Shown here: positions 11,701-22,733 of the stretch, one piece after another
How positions within the stretch are numbered: the stretch's first letter is position 1
Layout of the letters: the number at the start of each line of letters is the position of its first letter
NCBI GenBank assembly: GCA_049724395.1
Contig: JAUGWO010000207.1
Location: 19,935-83,934, forward strand
Source: Spongospora subterranea f. sp. subterranea
Lineage: Eukaryota > Endomyxa: Phytomyxea > Phytomyxea > Plasmodiophorida
Direction of reading: 5' to 3'
DNA length: 64,000 nt
Program-made: the position numbers and the translations under genes
The notes under the pieces: generated by a model
Told to the model about the DNA's origin: nothing
The model's input: only the letters and a program-made list of their open reading frames with translations
Databases searched by the model: none

Positions 11701-11772
11701 TAATCTGTGAAACGATTTTGCTGAGAAAATGCATATTTATTGACAAACCGAGACCAAATTTGTGACGATTGT

Positions 11773-11787
11773 GGTGTTGATAACACC
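11773..11787 (-). terminator. Histone-type 3' stem-loop of H4
   Basis: On the minus strand GGTGTTATCAACACC forms a 6-bp stem with a 3-nt loop, 29 nt after the H4 stop codon. The same stem and ATC loop centre follow the neighbouring H3 gene. The position and stem resemble the replication-dependent histone mRNA 3' hairpin, although the canonical form has a 4-nt loop. Confidence 0.6.
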
Positions 11788-11816
11788 GGGTATGATAGAA
11801 TATGAGTGATTTGAAT

Positions 11817-12967
<1,151 letters not shown>

Positions 12968-12989
12968 ATTCTATCACATTGTCTCAACC

Positions 12990-13006
12990 GGTGTTTATCA
13001 AACACC
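12990..13006 (+). terminator. Histone-type 3' stem-loop of H3
   Basis: GGTGTTTATCAAACACC, a perfect 7-bp stem with an ATC loop (or 6 bp with a 5-nt loop), begins 22 nt after the H3 stop codon. It matches the hairpin after H4 apart from one extra base pair. Confidence 0.65.
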
Positions 13007-13159
13007 ACACAAATCCAAAGCCCAAGTTAATACACATTAACCATAGCCATTCCTGCAAGTTTTTAAACAACCTTTCAATGTCTTCCTCTTGTTTGATCTA
13101 GCTCTCAGATTAGATACTGAAATCCACTCTGATTTCGCCTTTTGTGACCCCTTTCCCAG

Positions 13160-13300
13160 GTGCAAGTCGTCGCTTCACATAAGTTCCTACTTTTTATGCC
13201 AGGAATGCCAATTCCTGCTGCCCAATATTTGCCGCCTTTACTGTCATCGCCATTCCTGCTGCTTCCAACCAGCCCTCAGAGGATGACGCAATCGGCAACA
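13160..13300 (+). pseudogene. Small fragment of the Zn2Cys6 gene
   Basis: The stretch around 13228-13285 (GCCGCCTTTACTGTCATCGCC then CCAACCAGCCCTCAGAGGATG) aligns with 90-150 of the open zinc-cluster gene, the proline-rich part before the cluster. The zinc cluster itself is absent. It shows that copies reach both sides of the histone pair. Confidence 0.6.
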
Positions 13301-14334
13301 CGAGCTGTCAAGGTACCGTTAGGGCTAGAACGCATCGAAGTGACCGCCCTTTGGTCGGTACAACTCATATATTGGACCAGCTGCTCGCATCGACACGTGT
13401 TTCGGCGTTCTTCAAAATCCGAGGAAACAGAGATCGTTCCGACGAATGGGATATTATATCGCCAGGATTGGCGGCGTTGTCGTGACAGGTTCAAATCGCA
13501 GATTGCTAATGTCTTGTGCAGAAGCATCGAGAATATCATGACGCCAGGAAACCTTTATGGAGCAGTTGTTTTTTTACAATCACTGCAAATTCTTCATCGC
13601 CCCCTGTCGTCCTCAGGGCAAAAAGTCGTCGGTGTCTTTTAAAACATGGATTCGCTTACTGCTAATTTAAAAGAGATATATCAGTGACATCCTGCTATTC
13701 GAAAACATGAGAGTATTATGGTTGTTTCTTTCTCATGGTATCAACCCTGAATCGTCGTGTTTTGAGTTGATTCCGCTGATCTTCCGTCGTCGTTCCGTCA
13801 TATGCAGCGATTGCGCGACCGTCAATTCTGTTGTTCTTTCTCGACTTGGACTGGTCATTCAAATACTGTACAGGCCTTGGCTGTATCTCCGAAACACGGA
13901 GCTGTGTTTGGTCGAACCTATCCTGACCACTTGGTCGATTTTTCTAGAACTATAATGCGCGAGTTTCCTGAATCGGGGGACTCTGGTTCTGGTAAGCGAA
14001 ATCAAGGTTGGAGTGGTCAAACTTCACAACAAATTACTATAAGTTGAACTAATGGTTGCGGTAATAACCTTACAAAATCTACCGGCAAGGCTTCTCTCCA
14101 ATGAAGATTTTAGCCGCCAGACCTCAGAATTCAATTGACAAGGAGGACATGAATTTTAACGACGACGTTCTAGCAGCTATGCAAGCACGGATGGAGTTGA
14201 GCTATGAAGCTATGAAGCTCAATGACGACGAGATGTGCTGGTGAGCTGCCATGCGTCAAAATTGCCAGCTGCTTGCCGACTTTCTGTTTGCAGGTTAGAA
14301 TTTTCAATGGAGATATTTAATCGGGTCCTTCATC
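13301..14334. other. Intergenic, nothing firmly recognised
   Basis: A plus-strand open stretch runs on to 13642 but shows no domain and I do not call it a gene. No repeat recognised before the next unit. Confidence 0.35.
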
Positions 14335-14589
14335 GATGTGACCTTTCATTTGCTCTGAAGCGATTCGCCACAATCTTTCAAGTTGAACCTCACGTCGATA
14401 TAAGTCAGCCCCCAAGGTTGACCTCTTTCCTCAGAGACCACCCTTCAAAACCCATAGCCGTCGCCATCTTGATTTCGACGAAATTTTTCCACAGAATAAC
14501 GAAAACCACAACCTCCAATTCCTTTGACTGTCTACCAATCCTTTTGTAACACTATCAATGAATTTGACTATACCGTATGAAACGTATAG

Positions 14590-14800
14590 ACAAGAAATGT
14601 GTTTACGTTTCCCTAGTGTGGGACACCCTCTTCGACACTTTCATTACCAGTGTCGTTCACAACGATACCCAGTTTCCATAGTGTGGGAAACTCGCTTCGA
14701 CACTGACTACCAGTGTCGCACACAACGATACTCAGTGTGCGAATCTATAACGTGTGAGATCATATCCCGATCATAATCATAATTATATTCATTGTTCAAT
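14590..14800 (+). promoter_or_regulatory. Conserved upstream block, internally doubled, copy 4
   Basis: Two successive versions of TAGTGTGGGA..TTCGACACT..TACCAGTGTCG..CACAACGATAC (about 14613-14680 and 14681-14745), followed by the usual CGATCATAATCATAATTATATTCATTG. CGACACT and AGTGTCG are reverse complements, so each version is an inverted repeat, like a dimeric binding site. Confidence 0.5.
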
Positions 14801-14929
14801 CGGTGTGTCGATTGATTAATGAAATAAGCGACCTATATCTTGTTTCGTCTCCCTATCCGATCGAGGTATACGATTTCAACGGGTCCATCATGGGCGGTTT
14901 CGGGCACCTCGTGTTTACGTATGGCGCTG

Positions 14930-15310
14930 CTCTTTTGGCCTGTCGACACAGGTGGACGGCTCGCTGGTGGCGGTTCAGCGGCGACATGGGATGATACGGA
15001 TCTCAGCGAAGTTATTCCCAGGGCAATTGATACAACCGTCTTTAGTCTTGTATCTGGGGTTTCTCGCATTGCCGCTGTTCTTCTCTTAGACTGGTTGTCT
15101 CTCAATCGTCCTCTTCTTAAAGAGTTGATGTTTGGAACGAGAGACAGCCAGTTCGATAAAAGAGCAGCGCGCTGCGACACACCCCAAGTACAAGACTAAA
15201 GTCGTTTGTACAATTGATTAAAAAGCAATCTCGGCTGTGATTCGGGTCGCCCATGTCGCCGCCGGGAAGGCGTCCACCTGTGTCGACCGGCCAAAGGAGC
15301 AGCTCCATGC
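14930..15310. repeat. Inverted repeat of Zn2Cys6 coding sequence, arms about 185 bp
   Basis: The left arm read on the minus strand and the right arm read on the plus strand share the same order of landmarks: GAGACAACCAG / GAGACAGCCAG, CCCAGATACAAGACTAAAG / CCCAAGTACAAGACTAAAG, CCCATGTCGCCGC, then CGTCCACCTGTGTCGAC. Only a few bases separate the arms, so a long hairpin is possible. Divergence between the arms shows it is not recent. Confidence 0.75.
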
Positions 15311-15426
15311 ATGATCACGCCGGGATAAATGATCCAGGGAATACTGTCCCTAACGCAGTGAGTTGAGGAAAAAGGTGATGCTTGTTGATTCATTAGAGGT
15401 GGTTGTCAACTGTTTTTGCATTTTGC

Positions 15427-15851
15427 TCAACGCATTGTCTTGTCTACGTATGTACTGATCACGTAGTATGTACTGATCACGCCGTATGTACTGATCACGC
15501 CGTATGTACTGATCACGTCCCGTCTTCTTTCGTCCCACAAACACGCGTTGTCACGTGCCTTCAAAAGCTGGAAACCAACTCCAATGGATCGCTCCATCGG
15601 ATCAGAGGGCGACTTTACATCGATATTTTTCTGAATTAGTTGTATAATACACATTGTTTTGTTGCAGCTTATACACGAGTGCACATCAATACTTCTAGGC
15701 GATCCGGCGAATGAACGCGCAGCAGGTTGCGAAACTGATCATTCTCTGCTAGTAAGGTGATGACTGCAAAGTGGTACTCAGCGTCTGGCACATCAACACC
15801 GTATTCATGCACTGATTCGTCATCGAAATGATTCGTGTAAATGGCGATCAT
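15427..15851 (-). CDS. Possible small two-exon gene ending in a six-residue repeat
   Basis: Minus-strand exons 15851-15693 and 15630-15427 join in phase through a 62-nt GT-AG intron, the usual length here, giving about 120 residues from ATG to TGA. The first exon is acidic and protein-like (FDDESVHEYGVDVPDAEYHF). The second ends in four copies of a VISTY-type hexapeptide encoded by an 18-bp tandem repeat. No family is recognised. Upstream exons are possible, because an open stretch lies just before the ATG. The repeat could also be chance readthrough into a microsatellite, so this is tentative. Confidence 0.35.
15448..15519. repeat. 18-bp tandem repeat, four copies
   Basis: GTATGTACTGATCACG(CC/TA) occurs at 15448, 15466, 15484 and 15502. 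It contains GTAC and TGATCA palindromes and lies in the 3' end of the tentative minus-strand gene. Confidence 0.9.
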
Positions 15852-17675
15852 ATCTGTAATTCAACAGATACCTGCTTGAAATGCCAATTTTTTGTAATAT
15901 CAAGTGACACCCACAGCCTACTGTTTATCGTCGCTTTTCTAGCAAAGGAACAGTGAATCCGGTATTCCCTTTTCCTTATACTATAATTAATGTTAACACG
16001 GTCTCGCCATTCGTCCACACCCAATATTAACACTATATTGGACCTAACACTAATGAAGTTACATCATTAATTACGGTAACCGGTGTAGATGGACATGTGA
16101 ATCATTGATTGAAACAGTTTTTTCAACAAAAAGGATGGTCGATGGCTTACTAGCCAATGTATCCTCTACCCTGAGATTGAGGTAAACAAGGGTTCAAGAC
16201 TTTTGTGACCATGACTATGGCAGCCAATAGCAACTGCAGGTTGCTTGTGTCTCAAACGTCTTTCAGGACGCCTGGGCGTTATGCACCAGACGATGCTCCA
16301 TATCAAAAGGCAACATGTTCCACTTCAACTTCTGATGTGGTGCATTGGTCCCAATTGTTGTGCATTGGTCCCAATAAGTGTAATTTCGGAGATTCACTCT
16401 TGTTGAATTTCAGACGAAATTCTCGGATCTACAGAGTATTCGCTGAGCGATGACTGCCATCAAAACCAGCACCCGGAGAATTGACTCTTGACCAGTTCTG
16501 GACCCAACCTGGTGTACTTTCTTGATTTACTCGACTTTATTTTCAACTGGTGCCATTTGTGAAAAAATATTGCTCAATATGTCTCCGTTTGAAAGAAGCT
16601 GAAGATATCGCCCTGCCTTGACATAGTTGTGATTCCTCAGATATGCTGGTTTCACAATAAATCAAACTAAATTATTGTTATCGACAACCTCCAGATCATC
16701 AATTCCGCATTGTCCACATTTGGCAACACATGGGTCAATAGTCATCAGGGCGTAGTGACAGCGGCGATATTTTTGCGATAATCGCAGGGCTGCAAGGACG
16801 ACGCTTGTCGATGTCCAACAGGTGAGAACCATTCAGGCGATCGCATTCTTGGTCGCGATATTCCCAGCAATTCGAACCCTGTTTGAACAGCAGCTCTGCG
16901 GCCATGGACTCTATTCACGACAGGAATTCAATCCCGCTCCACAAACGCCTCAAAAATTCGCCCATCGCTCATAACCAGATGAACGGTGTATCGCCGATTC
17001 ATAACCGGCTGGAACAACGTCGACACGAATTCAACGGAGTTGAACGCTTTGTAGGATTTCCTGGGTCCGATATATTGAGCCACAATTTACCTCCAGTCGC
17101 TATTTACCCCTTATTGTAAACTGATGAATCGAACTTGACTGGCCCAAATTCGACCGAATTACACCCAATTGAACGCCTGAACAGTTTAACGTATGATTGG
17201 GGTTCATTGCTCTGTTTTTGAGCTGAATCGATATTGACGTTGCGCAAACGAGAACCAGATGTCGCCGGCGTCGACCTACAAGATTGAGTTGGCGAAATCG
17301 TCCCGGTCCAAGTGCAAGGTCTTTGGGAATGCGATTGAAAAAATAGCGCCGATCTGAATAGTTTCTTCAGGGATCGTGTAAGATGATAATACCCAAAAGC
17401 ACGCCCAGATTTGGATCGGCCGGCGAAGCGATGCACGGGACGTATTTCTGGAAATGCATGGATTGTGTGTCGTCTTCACAAGTGATTGCGGCTGAGAAGG
17501 TTGATTATCTTTTCGAACCGTTCTCGTTCTAGGATCTAATCGAAAACGATAACTGATCAGGTTCATGGATCGTTGGCCAATATTCCGGGGATGGAATCAA
17601 TGGAAGAGCACATCAAAGCCGAGTAATTGATTGGGTTTTTGGTTAATACGTCGCGTTGAAATGCGATTTAGGGTG
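15852..17675. other. Long intergenic stretch, no gene recognised
   Basis: Contains a small direct duplication (GTGCATTGGTCCCAA twice near 16340-16375) and scattered short open frames on both strands. Nothing supports a gene call. Confidence 0.4.
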
Positions 17676-17999
17676 ATGACCAAGCTACAAGCGGTCAAGG
17701 TCGTGGTGGAAGAGAACAAGAAACTGGAGAGGAAGGCGGGGAAAGGGCCGAAAGACGAAGGGCACAAACGGAAGAAGGCGGAGCGAGCGGAAGGGGTCGA
17801 GACGGAGGAGAAGGGCGAAGAGACCGACGAAGAAGGCGCCGGGGAAACCACCGACCCGGAGGACGTGGGGACGCCGGTCAAGAAGAAACCGACCCATAAA
17901 CCTGTGAAGAACCAGGAGAAGAAACAGGGCGGCGGCACCCCGGCGACAACAGCTCATCGCCGTCAACAACATGTTCAGTCAGACGAGCAAGAAAGATAA
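17676..17999 (+). CDS. Hypothetical highly charged protein
   Basis: A 107-codon frame from ATG to TAA, almost entirely Lys, Glu, Asp, Thr and Gly, for example KKLERKAGKGPKDEGHKRKK followed by an acidic run and a PVKKKPTHKPVK stretch. Purine-rich and GC-rich like the ATPase exons downstream. No domain is visible; it would be disordered. It might be a short gene, an upstream exon of the ATPase gene that starts 230 bp later, or a chance frame in low-complexity DNA. Confidence 0.25.
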   Translation: MTKLQAVKVVVEENKKLERKAGKGPKDEGHKRKKAERAEGVETEEKGEETDEEGAGETTDPEDVGTPVKKKPTHKPVKNQEKKQGGGTPATTAHRRQQHVQSDEQER

Positions 18000-18230
18000 A
18001 AAATGTCAATTTCTCGTTTGGAGGAGGGGCTTTTTTCACTAAAACGGCCACCTTTTACGTCTTTATCGGGGTAATTTTGGTGTATTTCCCGACCTGGGCG
18101 AAATTGTTCCAGAAAAAATCGAAACCATTCGAGAACCAATGGCCGCCGAGGCTGGTGTGGTGGTTTTGTTCTGGATACGGGTCGCGGCCGTCGACCCACA
18201 AAATGCACTCGAATATCGGATGATAACGAT

Positions 18231-21200
18231 ATGGTATTAATTAGCGAGTTTACTGAATCGGTGGACGAAAAGCCACTGAAAGTCGTCGCCCACGATGACG
18301 ACGACGACGACGAAGTCGTACTATACCACCTGAACCGAGGTTCGTCGCAATATACGGCGGTCTCCGCGTTGCCGCACCAAGATGCGATGCCCGATGGCGC
18401 AATTCGGCCGTCGTCCAGATTGGAGACGATGCGAAGGAGCGATGTGGCGTTGCAGCGTCGGCGCCAGGACCGGGACGGGAGCGTGAGCAAGGCCGAGGTC
18501 GAGCTATCTTTTCATTCGGCGCGGAAAACCGAGCACAAGCTGTCGAGGGTGGCGCTCGGCGACCGCGACGTGTCCCATGGGATCACGAGCGCCAAAGCCA
18601 CCGAACTGTTGAAGAAATACGGTCCGAACGAGCTCGACGAGAAGAAAAAACCGAAATGGAAAGTGCTTCTGGAACAGTTCACGGGACCAATGCCGATCGG
18701 GATCTGGATCGCGATCGTGATCGAATCAGGATTACAGAGCTGGCTGGACGTTGTGATCCTGCTGATACTGCAGTTCCTGAATGGCGCCCTGGGCTTCTTC
18801 GAAGCGAACAAGGCCGATAAAGCGGTGGCGGCGTTGAAGGTGATGTTGTTGTTGATCTCGCCATTCGCCATACGATGTGTTGTTGAATTCCGTTGATCAG
18901 GCGAGCCTGAAACCGCATGCACAAGTGAAGCGCGATGGAGTCTGGTCGGTGATCGACGCGCGGGAGCTGGTCCCTGGCGATTGCGTCATGCTGTCGGCCG
19001 GAACAGCAGGTATTTCTTTCGGTACATCAGGACACGGTCTTATGACGAGAAATGCGGGGTGTTGTGATCAGTACCGGCCGACGTGTTCATCAACGACCAG
19101 ACCGTCAGTATCGACCAGAGCTCGTTAACGGGGGAGTCATTACCGGTCAAGAAGGTTCGTGGGGATCAGGCCAATATGGGATCGACCGTTGCCCGAGGGG
19201 AAGCTGAAGCGACTGTATATGCCACCGGTAACAACAACATCACACATGTTACTGGTCGTTTCTCACTATGTTACTGGCCGGTTTGGTCATACAATTGTAC
19301 TGTTGGTTTCTTTTCAATGTTACCGGTCATCGATCACAATTTTACTGTCCGATTCTCGTAACTTTACCGGTAGTTGATTAAAATAGTAACTGGTAGTTTC
19401 TGGCAACGTTACCGGTCGATCTTGATAATGATACTTGCCGTGCCGGGCGTTTATCCAACGTTTACCCAGCACCATTTTGAAAAGGTTGTCAGCGTCGAAT
19501 GGCGCTAATTGTATTGTCCAGGAATGTCGACCCTGTACGGGAAGACGGCGGCCCTGTTGCGTATCGGCTCGGACGGATTGGGCGATCTCGACCAGCTCAT
19601 ATTGGGGATCGTCCTGAAACTGCTGATTATATCGGTGGTGCTCTGCTCCATTACCCTCATATACCTGCTGGCGTCCGGCCAGGATTTTCGCCATTCGATC
19701 TCGTTCACCGTCGTTCTGCTGCTGGTATTCGACTCGACACATTGATATCGGCCATTTGGGGGTTTTTGACGCATCAGTCCGACCATACAGGTGGCGTCGA
19801 TACCGATCGCGATCGAGGTCGTGGTGACGGCGACGTTGGCACTGGGGTCGCGCGAGCTGTCGGCGCACAACGCGATCGTGGCGCACCTGTCCGCGATCGA
19901 GAGACTGGCCGGGATGAGCGTGCTGTGTTCGGACAAGACGGGGACGTTGACCCTGAACCAGATGGTGATCCAAGAGGAATGCCCGGTTTTGCGACCGGAC
20001 GTCAATCGCGACGCCCTTCTGCTGAACGCGGCGCTGGCCACGAAATGGAACGAACCACCGAAGGACGCCCTCGATACCATGGTCTGGGTCTTGTCCACAT
20101 ATTTCGCCAATCCAACCCGTTTGCTGAACCGTCGCCGGTTCAGATCCTGAACGTCGCCAACATCACCGAATGCAACCAGTATACGCAGCTCTCGTACATC
20201 CCGTTCGATCCCGATATTCGCCGAACGGAATCGCGGATCATGGGCCCGAATGGCGACACGTTCACGGTGATGAAGGGCGCGCCGAACGCCCTCCTGGAGC
20301 TGTGCGCCGATCGCGAGCGAGTTGGGGACGCGGTCGAATCGGCGGTTCTAGATCTGGCCTCCCGTGGTGTGAGATCGTTAGCGACGGCGCGAACCAACGC
20401 CAAGGGCGAGATGAATTTCCTGGGGTTGTTGGCGTTCCTTGACCCACCGAGACCCGACGCCAAAGCGACGATCCAGTTGGCGGCGTCGTATGTCCACACG
20501 AACATCATCGTCGACTGATCGTTCGATCTGATCGCCGTCTTGAACCAGGTTCGGGATCCGGGTGAAGATGATCACGGGCGATCACCTGCTGGTGGCCCAA
20601 GAGACGGCCAAGGCGCTGGACCTTGGAAGGGCGAACATCGTCCCGTGCACGGCCGAGAATCTGCCGTTGATCGACCTGCAGGCTTGTAAAGGGGTTCTAC
20701 CCGATACATTGGGGCGAGATTATGGCGATAAAATCATGGTCACTCCCATTTCATCGTGGTTCCTGACATGTTGTTTGGGGTTCCTGACGTCGGGTTCAGG
20801 GGGCGGACGGATTCTCGCAGGCTCTTCCCGAGCACAAGTTCGTGATCATCGAGTCGCTGAAGCAGCGCGGGTTGATCGTTGGGATGACCGGGGATGGAGT
20901 CAACGACGCGCCAGCGTTAAAATGCTCCCACGTTGGAGTGGTAATTTTACCATCCCCCCCCCCAAATCGACGAATCTGATCGCGTCCCCGACAGGCGGTT
21001 CAGGGCGCCACCGATGCAGCCAGGGCGGCGGCCGATATCGTCCTGACATCTCCGGGGTTGAACGCCATCGTCCAGGCGATCGTCATATCCAGACGGATCT
21101 TCTCGCGAATGAACGCCTTTCTTGTACGTGACACTGGCCCTGTAACGTTCCCAGCACACACGCGTGATTTAGCGCCATCTCGTGTTGCCAGATCTATCGT

Positions 21201-22067
21201 GTGGCCGCCACGGTCCAGCTCCTCGTCTTCTTCTTCATCGGCGTCATGTTCATCTCCCCGTCCTCGTACCACGACGACTTCCCCCGGTTCTGGTCGATGC
21301 CGGTCGTGGCCCTGATTACGATCACGGTCTTCAACGACGGCACCATCATCAGCATCGCCTACGACCACGTTCGCCCATCCAAAAAGCCGATGCGCTGGAA
21401 CCTCAACGAGCTGTGGTCGTTATCGATCTGTCTCGGGTCCGTCGCCTGCGTCTCCTCCCTTGTCATGCTCCATTTCGCCCTCGATTCCGGTTCCCCGAAC
21501 TCCCTGTTCTCCTGGTTCGGTCTACCGGTCTTGACGTTCGGTCAGGTCATCACCGCCATGTACTGTCAGTGATTGCCCATCCGAACAATCTCCCACAAAA
21601 CCCCCTTCTGAATCTGGTCCTCAGTGAAGGTGTCGCTGAGCGACTTCCTGACCCTGTTCTCGGCCAGAACCGGGAAACGGTTCTGCACGTCGTTCCGCCC
21701 GAGCATGGTCCTGGTCGGGGCGGCCGTCATCGCCGTCGCCCTGTCGACCGTCATGGCGCTGTACTGGCCCTTCACCAATGAGATCGAGGAGGACTCCGGT
21801 GATCCCCTGCCCGGCACCGTCTGTGTATTTATCTGGATCTATTGTCTGATCTGGCTCGTCATTCAAGACGGTAATCGTTCCGTCCTCCGCTTTGGAAAAA
21901 CAAAATGCCGAATCGCTGACCGCCCCGCCGTTTCTGTAGTCGTGAAAGGGTCGTCGTTCTACCTGTACGACTACCTGGCGAAAAAGCGGGAGAAATCCGG
22001 CAAGCTGTCGTCGTCGTCGGAGGAGGAAGGGGCAGACGACATGATGGGTGTCTACGTCAAACACTGA
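18231..22067 (+). CDS. Plasma-membrane-type proton ATPase (P3A), copy 1
   Basis: ATP-driven H+ export pump of the P3A family (yeast Pma1, plant AHA), which energises nutrient uptake. Twelve exons: 18231-18839, 18901-19009, 19072-19227, 19522-19724, 19791-20081, 20144-20487, 20549-20738, 20800-20940, 20995-21123, 21192-21564, 21625-21870 and 21940-22067, giving 972 residues with all phases consistent. Family motifs in order: LTGES, the phosphorylation motif CSDKTGTLT (Asp at about 407), KGAPN, MITGDH and GDGVNDAPA, with membrane segments on both sides. The N-terminus carries a run of Asp and extends beyond copy 2; an internal ATG near 18427 is an alternative start. The C-terminus is short, Ser/Glu-rich, without a plant-type autoinhibitory domain. 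AATAAA lies at 22191. Introns are 54-69 nt except intron 3 (294 nt). A near twin lies at 26978-30388. Confidence 0.95.
19228..19521 (+). repeat. Repeat-expanded intron 3 of the ATPase gene
   Basis: This intron is 294 nt, while its counterpart in copy 2 is 84 nt. The extra length is made of diverged repeats of a (G)TTACTGGTCGTTTCT-like unit about 25-35 bp long (GTTACCGGTC, GTAACTGGTAGTTTC and so on), resembling the intron's own donor-side sequence ACCGGTAAC. Confidence 0.65.
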
Positions 22068-22733
22068 ACTCCTCTAATCAAGGAGACGCCTCGGCCCCCC
22101 AGCAGAATAACGACAATTGTGTGAGAATGATGAACCAGTTTCTTTTCATTCACGATAGCGATTCCTTACAAAAAACGTCCCGCATATTAAAATAAATGAT
22201 GTTGAGTCGCCTGATTCCTGCATAATCCGCAACACGTTGATTGGCCCTTGGCCTCAGCGCGTCTAGAACGTGGAGCGTTTTAGACGCGTGCGGATTGTTT
22301 CGTTGACATCATGGTCGGCCAAACACAGACGGATTGTTCGTTAGTGCATGAAAGATGACCTCAGCATCTGGTCCCGTCTGGCCACCTCGTCTCCATGGGA
22401 TCGCTGTTTGCCGCTCAAGGACGCGACGTCTGTCGTTTTTTTGCAGCTGCCGTCGATATGCGTCGCCGTGCCTGCGATTGCACGTTCCCTGGCGACCACG
22501 CCGGACCGAACCGGCACCTTCATCAACACCGTATCGTCGTGCGATGGCCATTTTCGTAGTGCGTTGGAGTTGATCTCTGAGCTCCGTTCCGGCGCGGTCG
22601 TTGCCGCATTGCCGGTCGGGTCTTCAGCACAGTCCCAAATCGTCCTTGGATGTCCAGCCCATCTCACGACCTTCTCGACAACTCATTTCCCCATTTTTGT
22701 TTCGAATATCTCAGATTCTCACTTTTCGTCGGC
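22068..22733. other. Intergenic, nothing firmly recognised
   Basis: Follows the ATPase stop and poly(A) signal. Overlapping open frames on both strands at 22310-22780 carry no domain I can name. Confidence 0.4.
22191..22196 (+). terminator. Poly(A) signal of ATPase copy 1
   Basis: AATAAA 124 nt after the stop codon of the ATPase gene. Confidence 0.5.

Larger units (their letters stand above)
14335..15370 (+). pseudogene. Decayed Zn2Cys6 gene unit F with palindromic cluster copies
   Basis: Starts with the same GCTCTGAAGC region as units B and C, then a doubled upstream block (14590-14800). It ends with two copies of the zinc-cluster coding sequence in opposite orientation: minus sense at about 14930-15116 and plus sense at about 15127-15310. 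The plus copy keeps the landmarks ACTAAAGTCGTTTGTACAAT, GGGTCGCCCATGTCGCCGCC and TGTGTCGACCGGCCAAAGGA, but no frame is intact. The tail after the cluster (GATCCAGGGAATACTGTCC) matches the tail of the open gene at 1-477. Confidence 0.6.

Noticed and set aside
13160-13642. 160-codon open frame after H3
   Set aside because: Its first part is a shifted reading of the Zn2Cys6 fragment and the rest has no recognisable feature; it is treated as relic sequence.
17597-17938. Minus-strand Ser/Phe/Pro-rich open frame opposite the charged plus-strand frame
   Set aside because: It is the complement of a purine-rich stretch, which automatically gives Ser, Phe and Pro codons; no other evidence for a gene.
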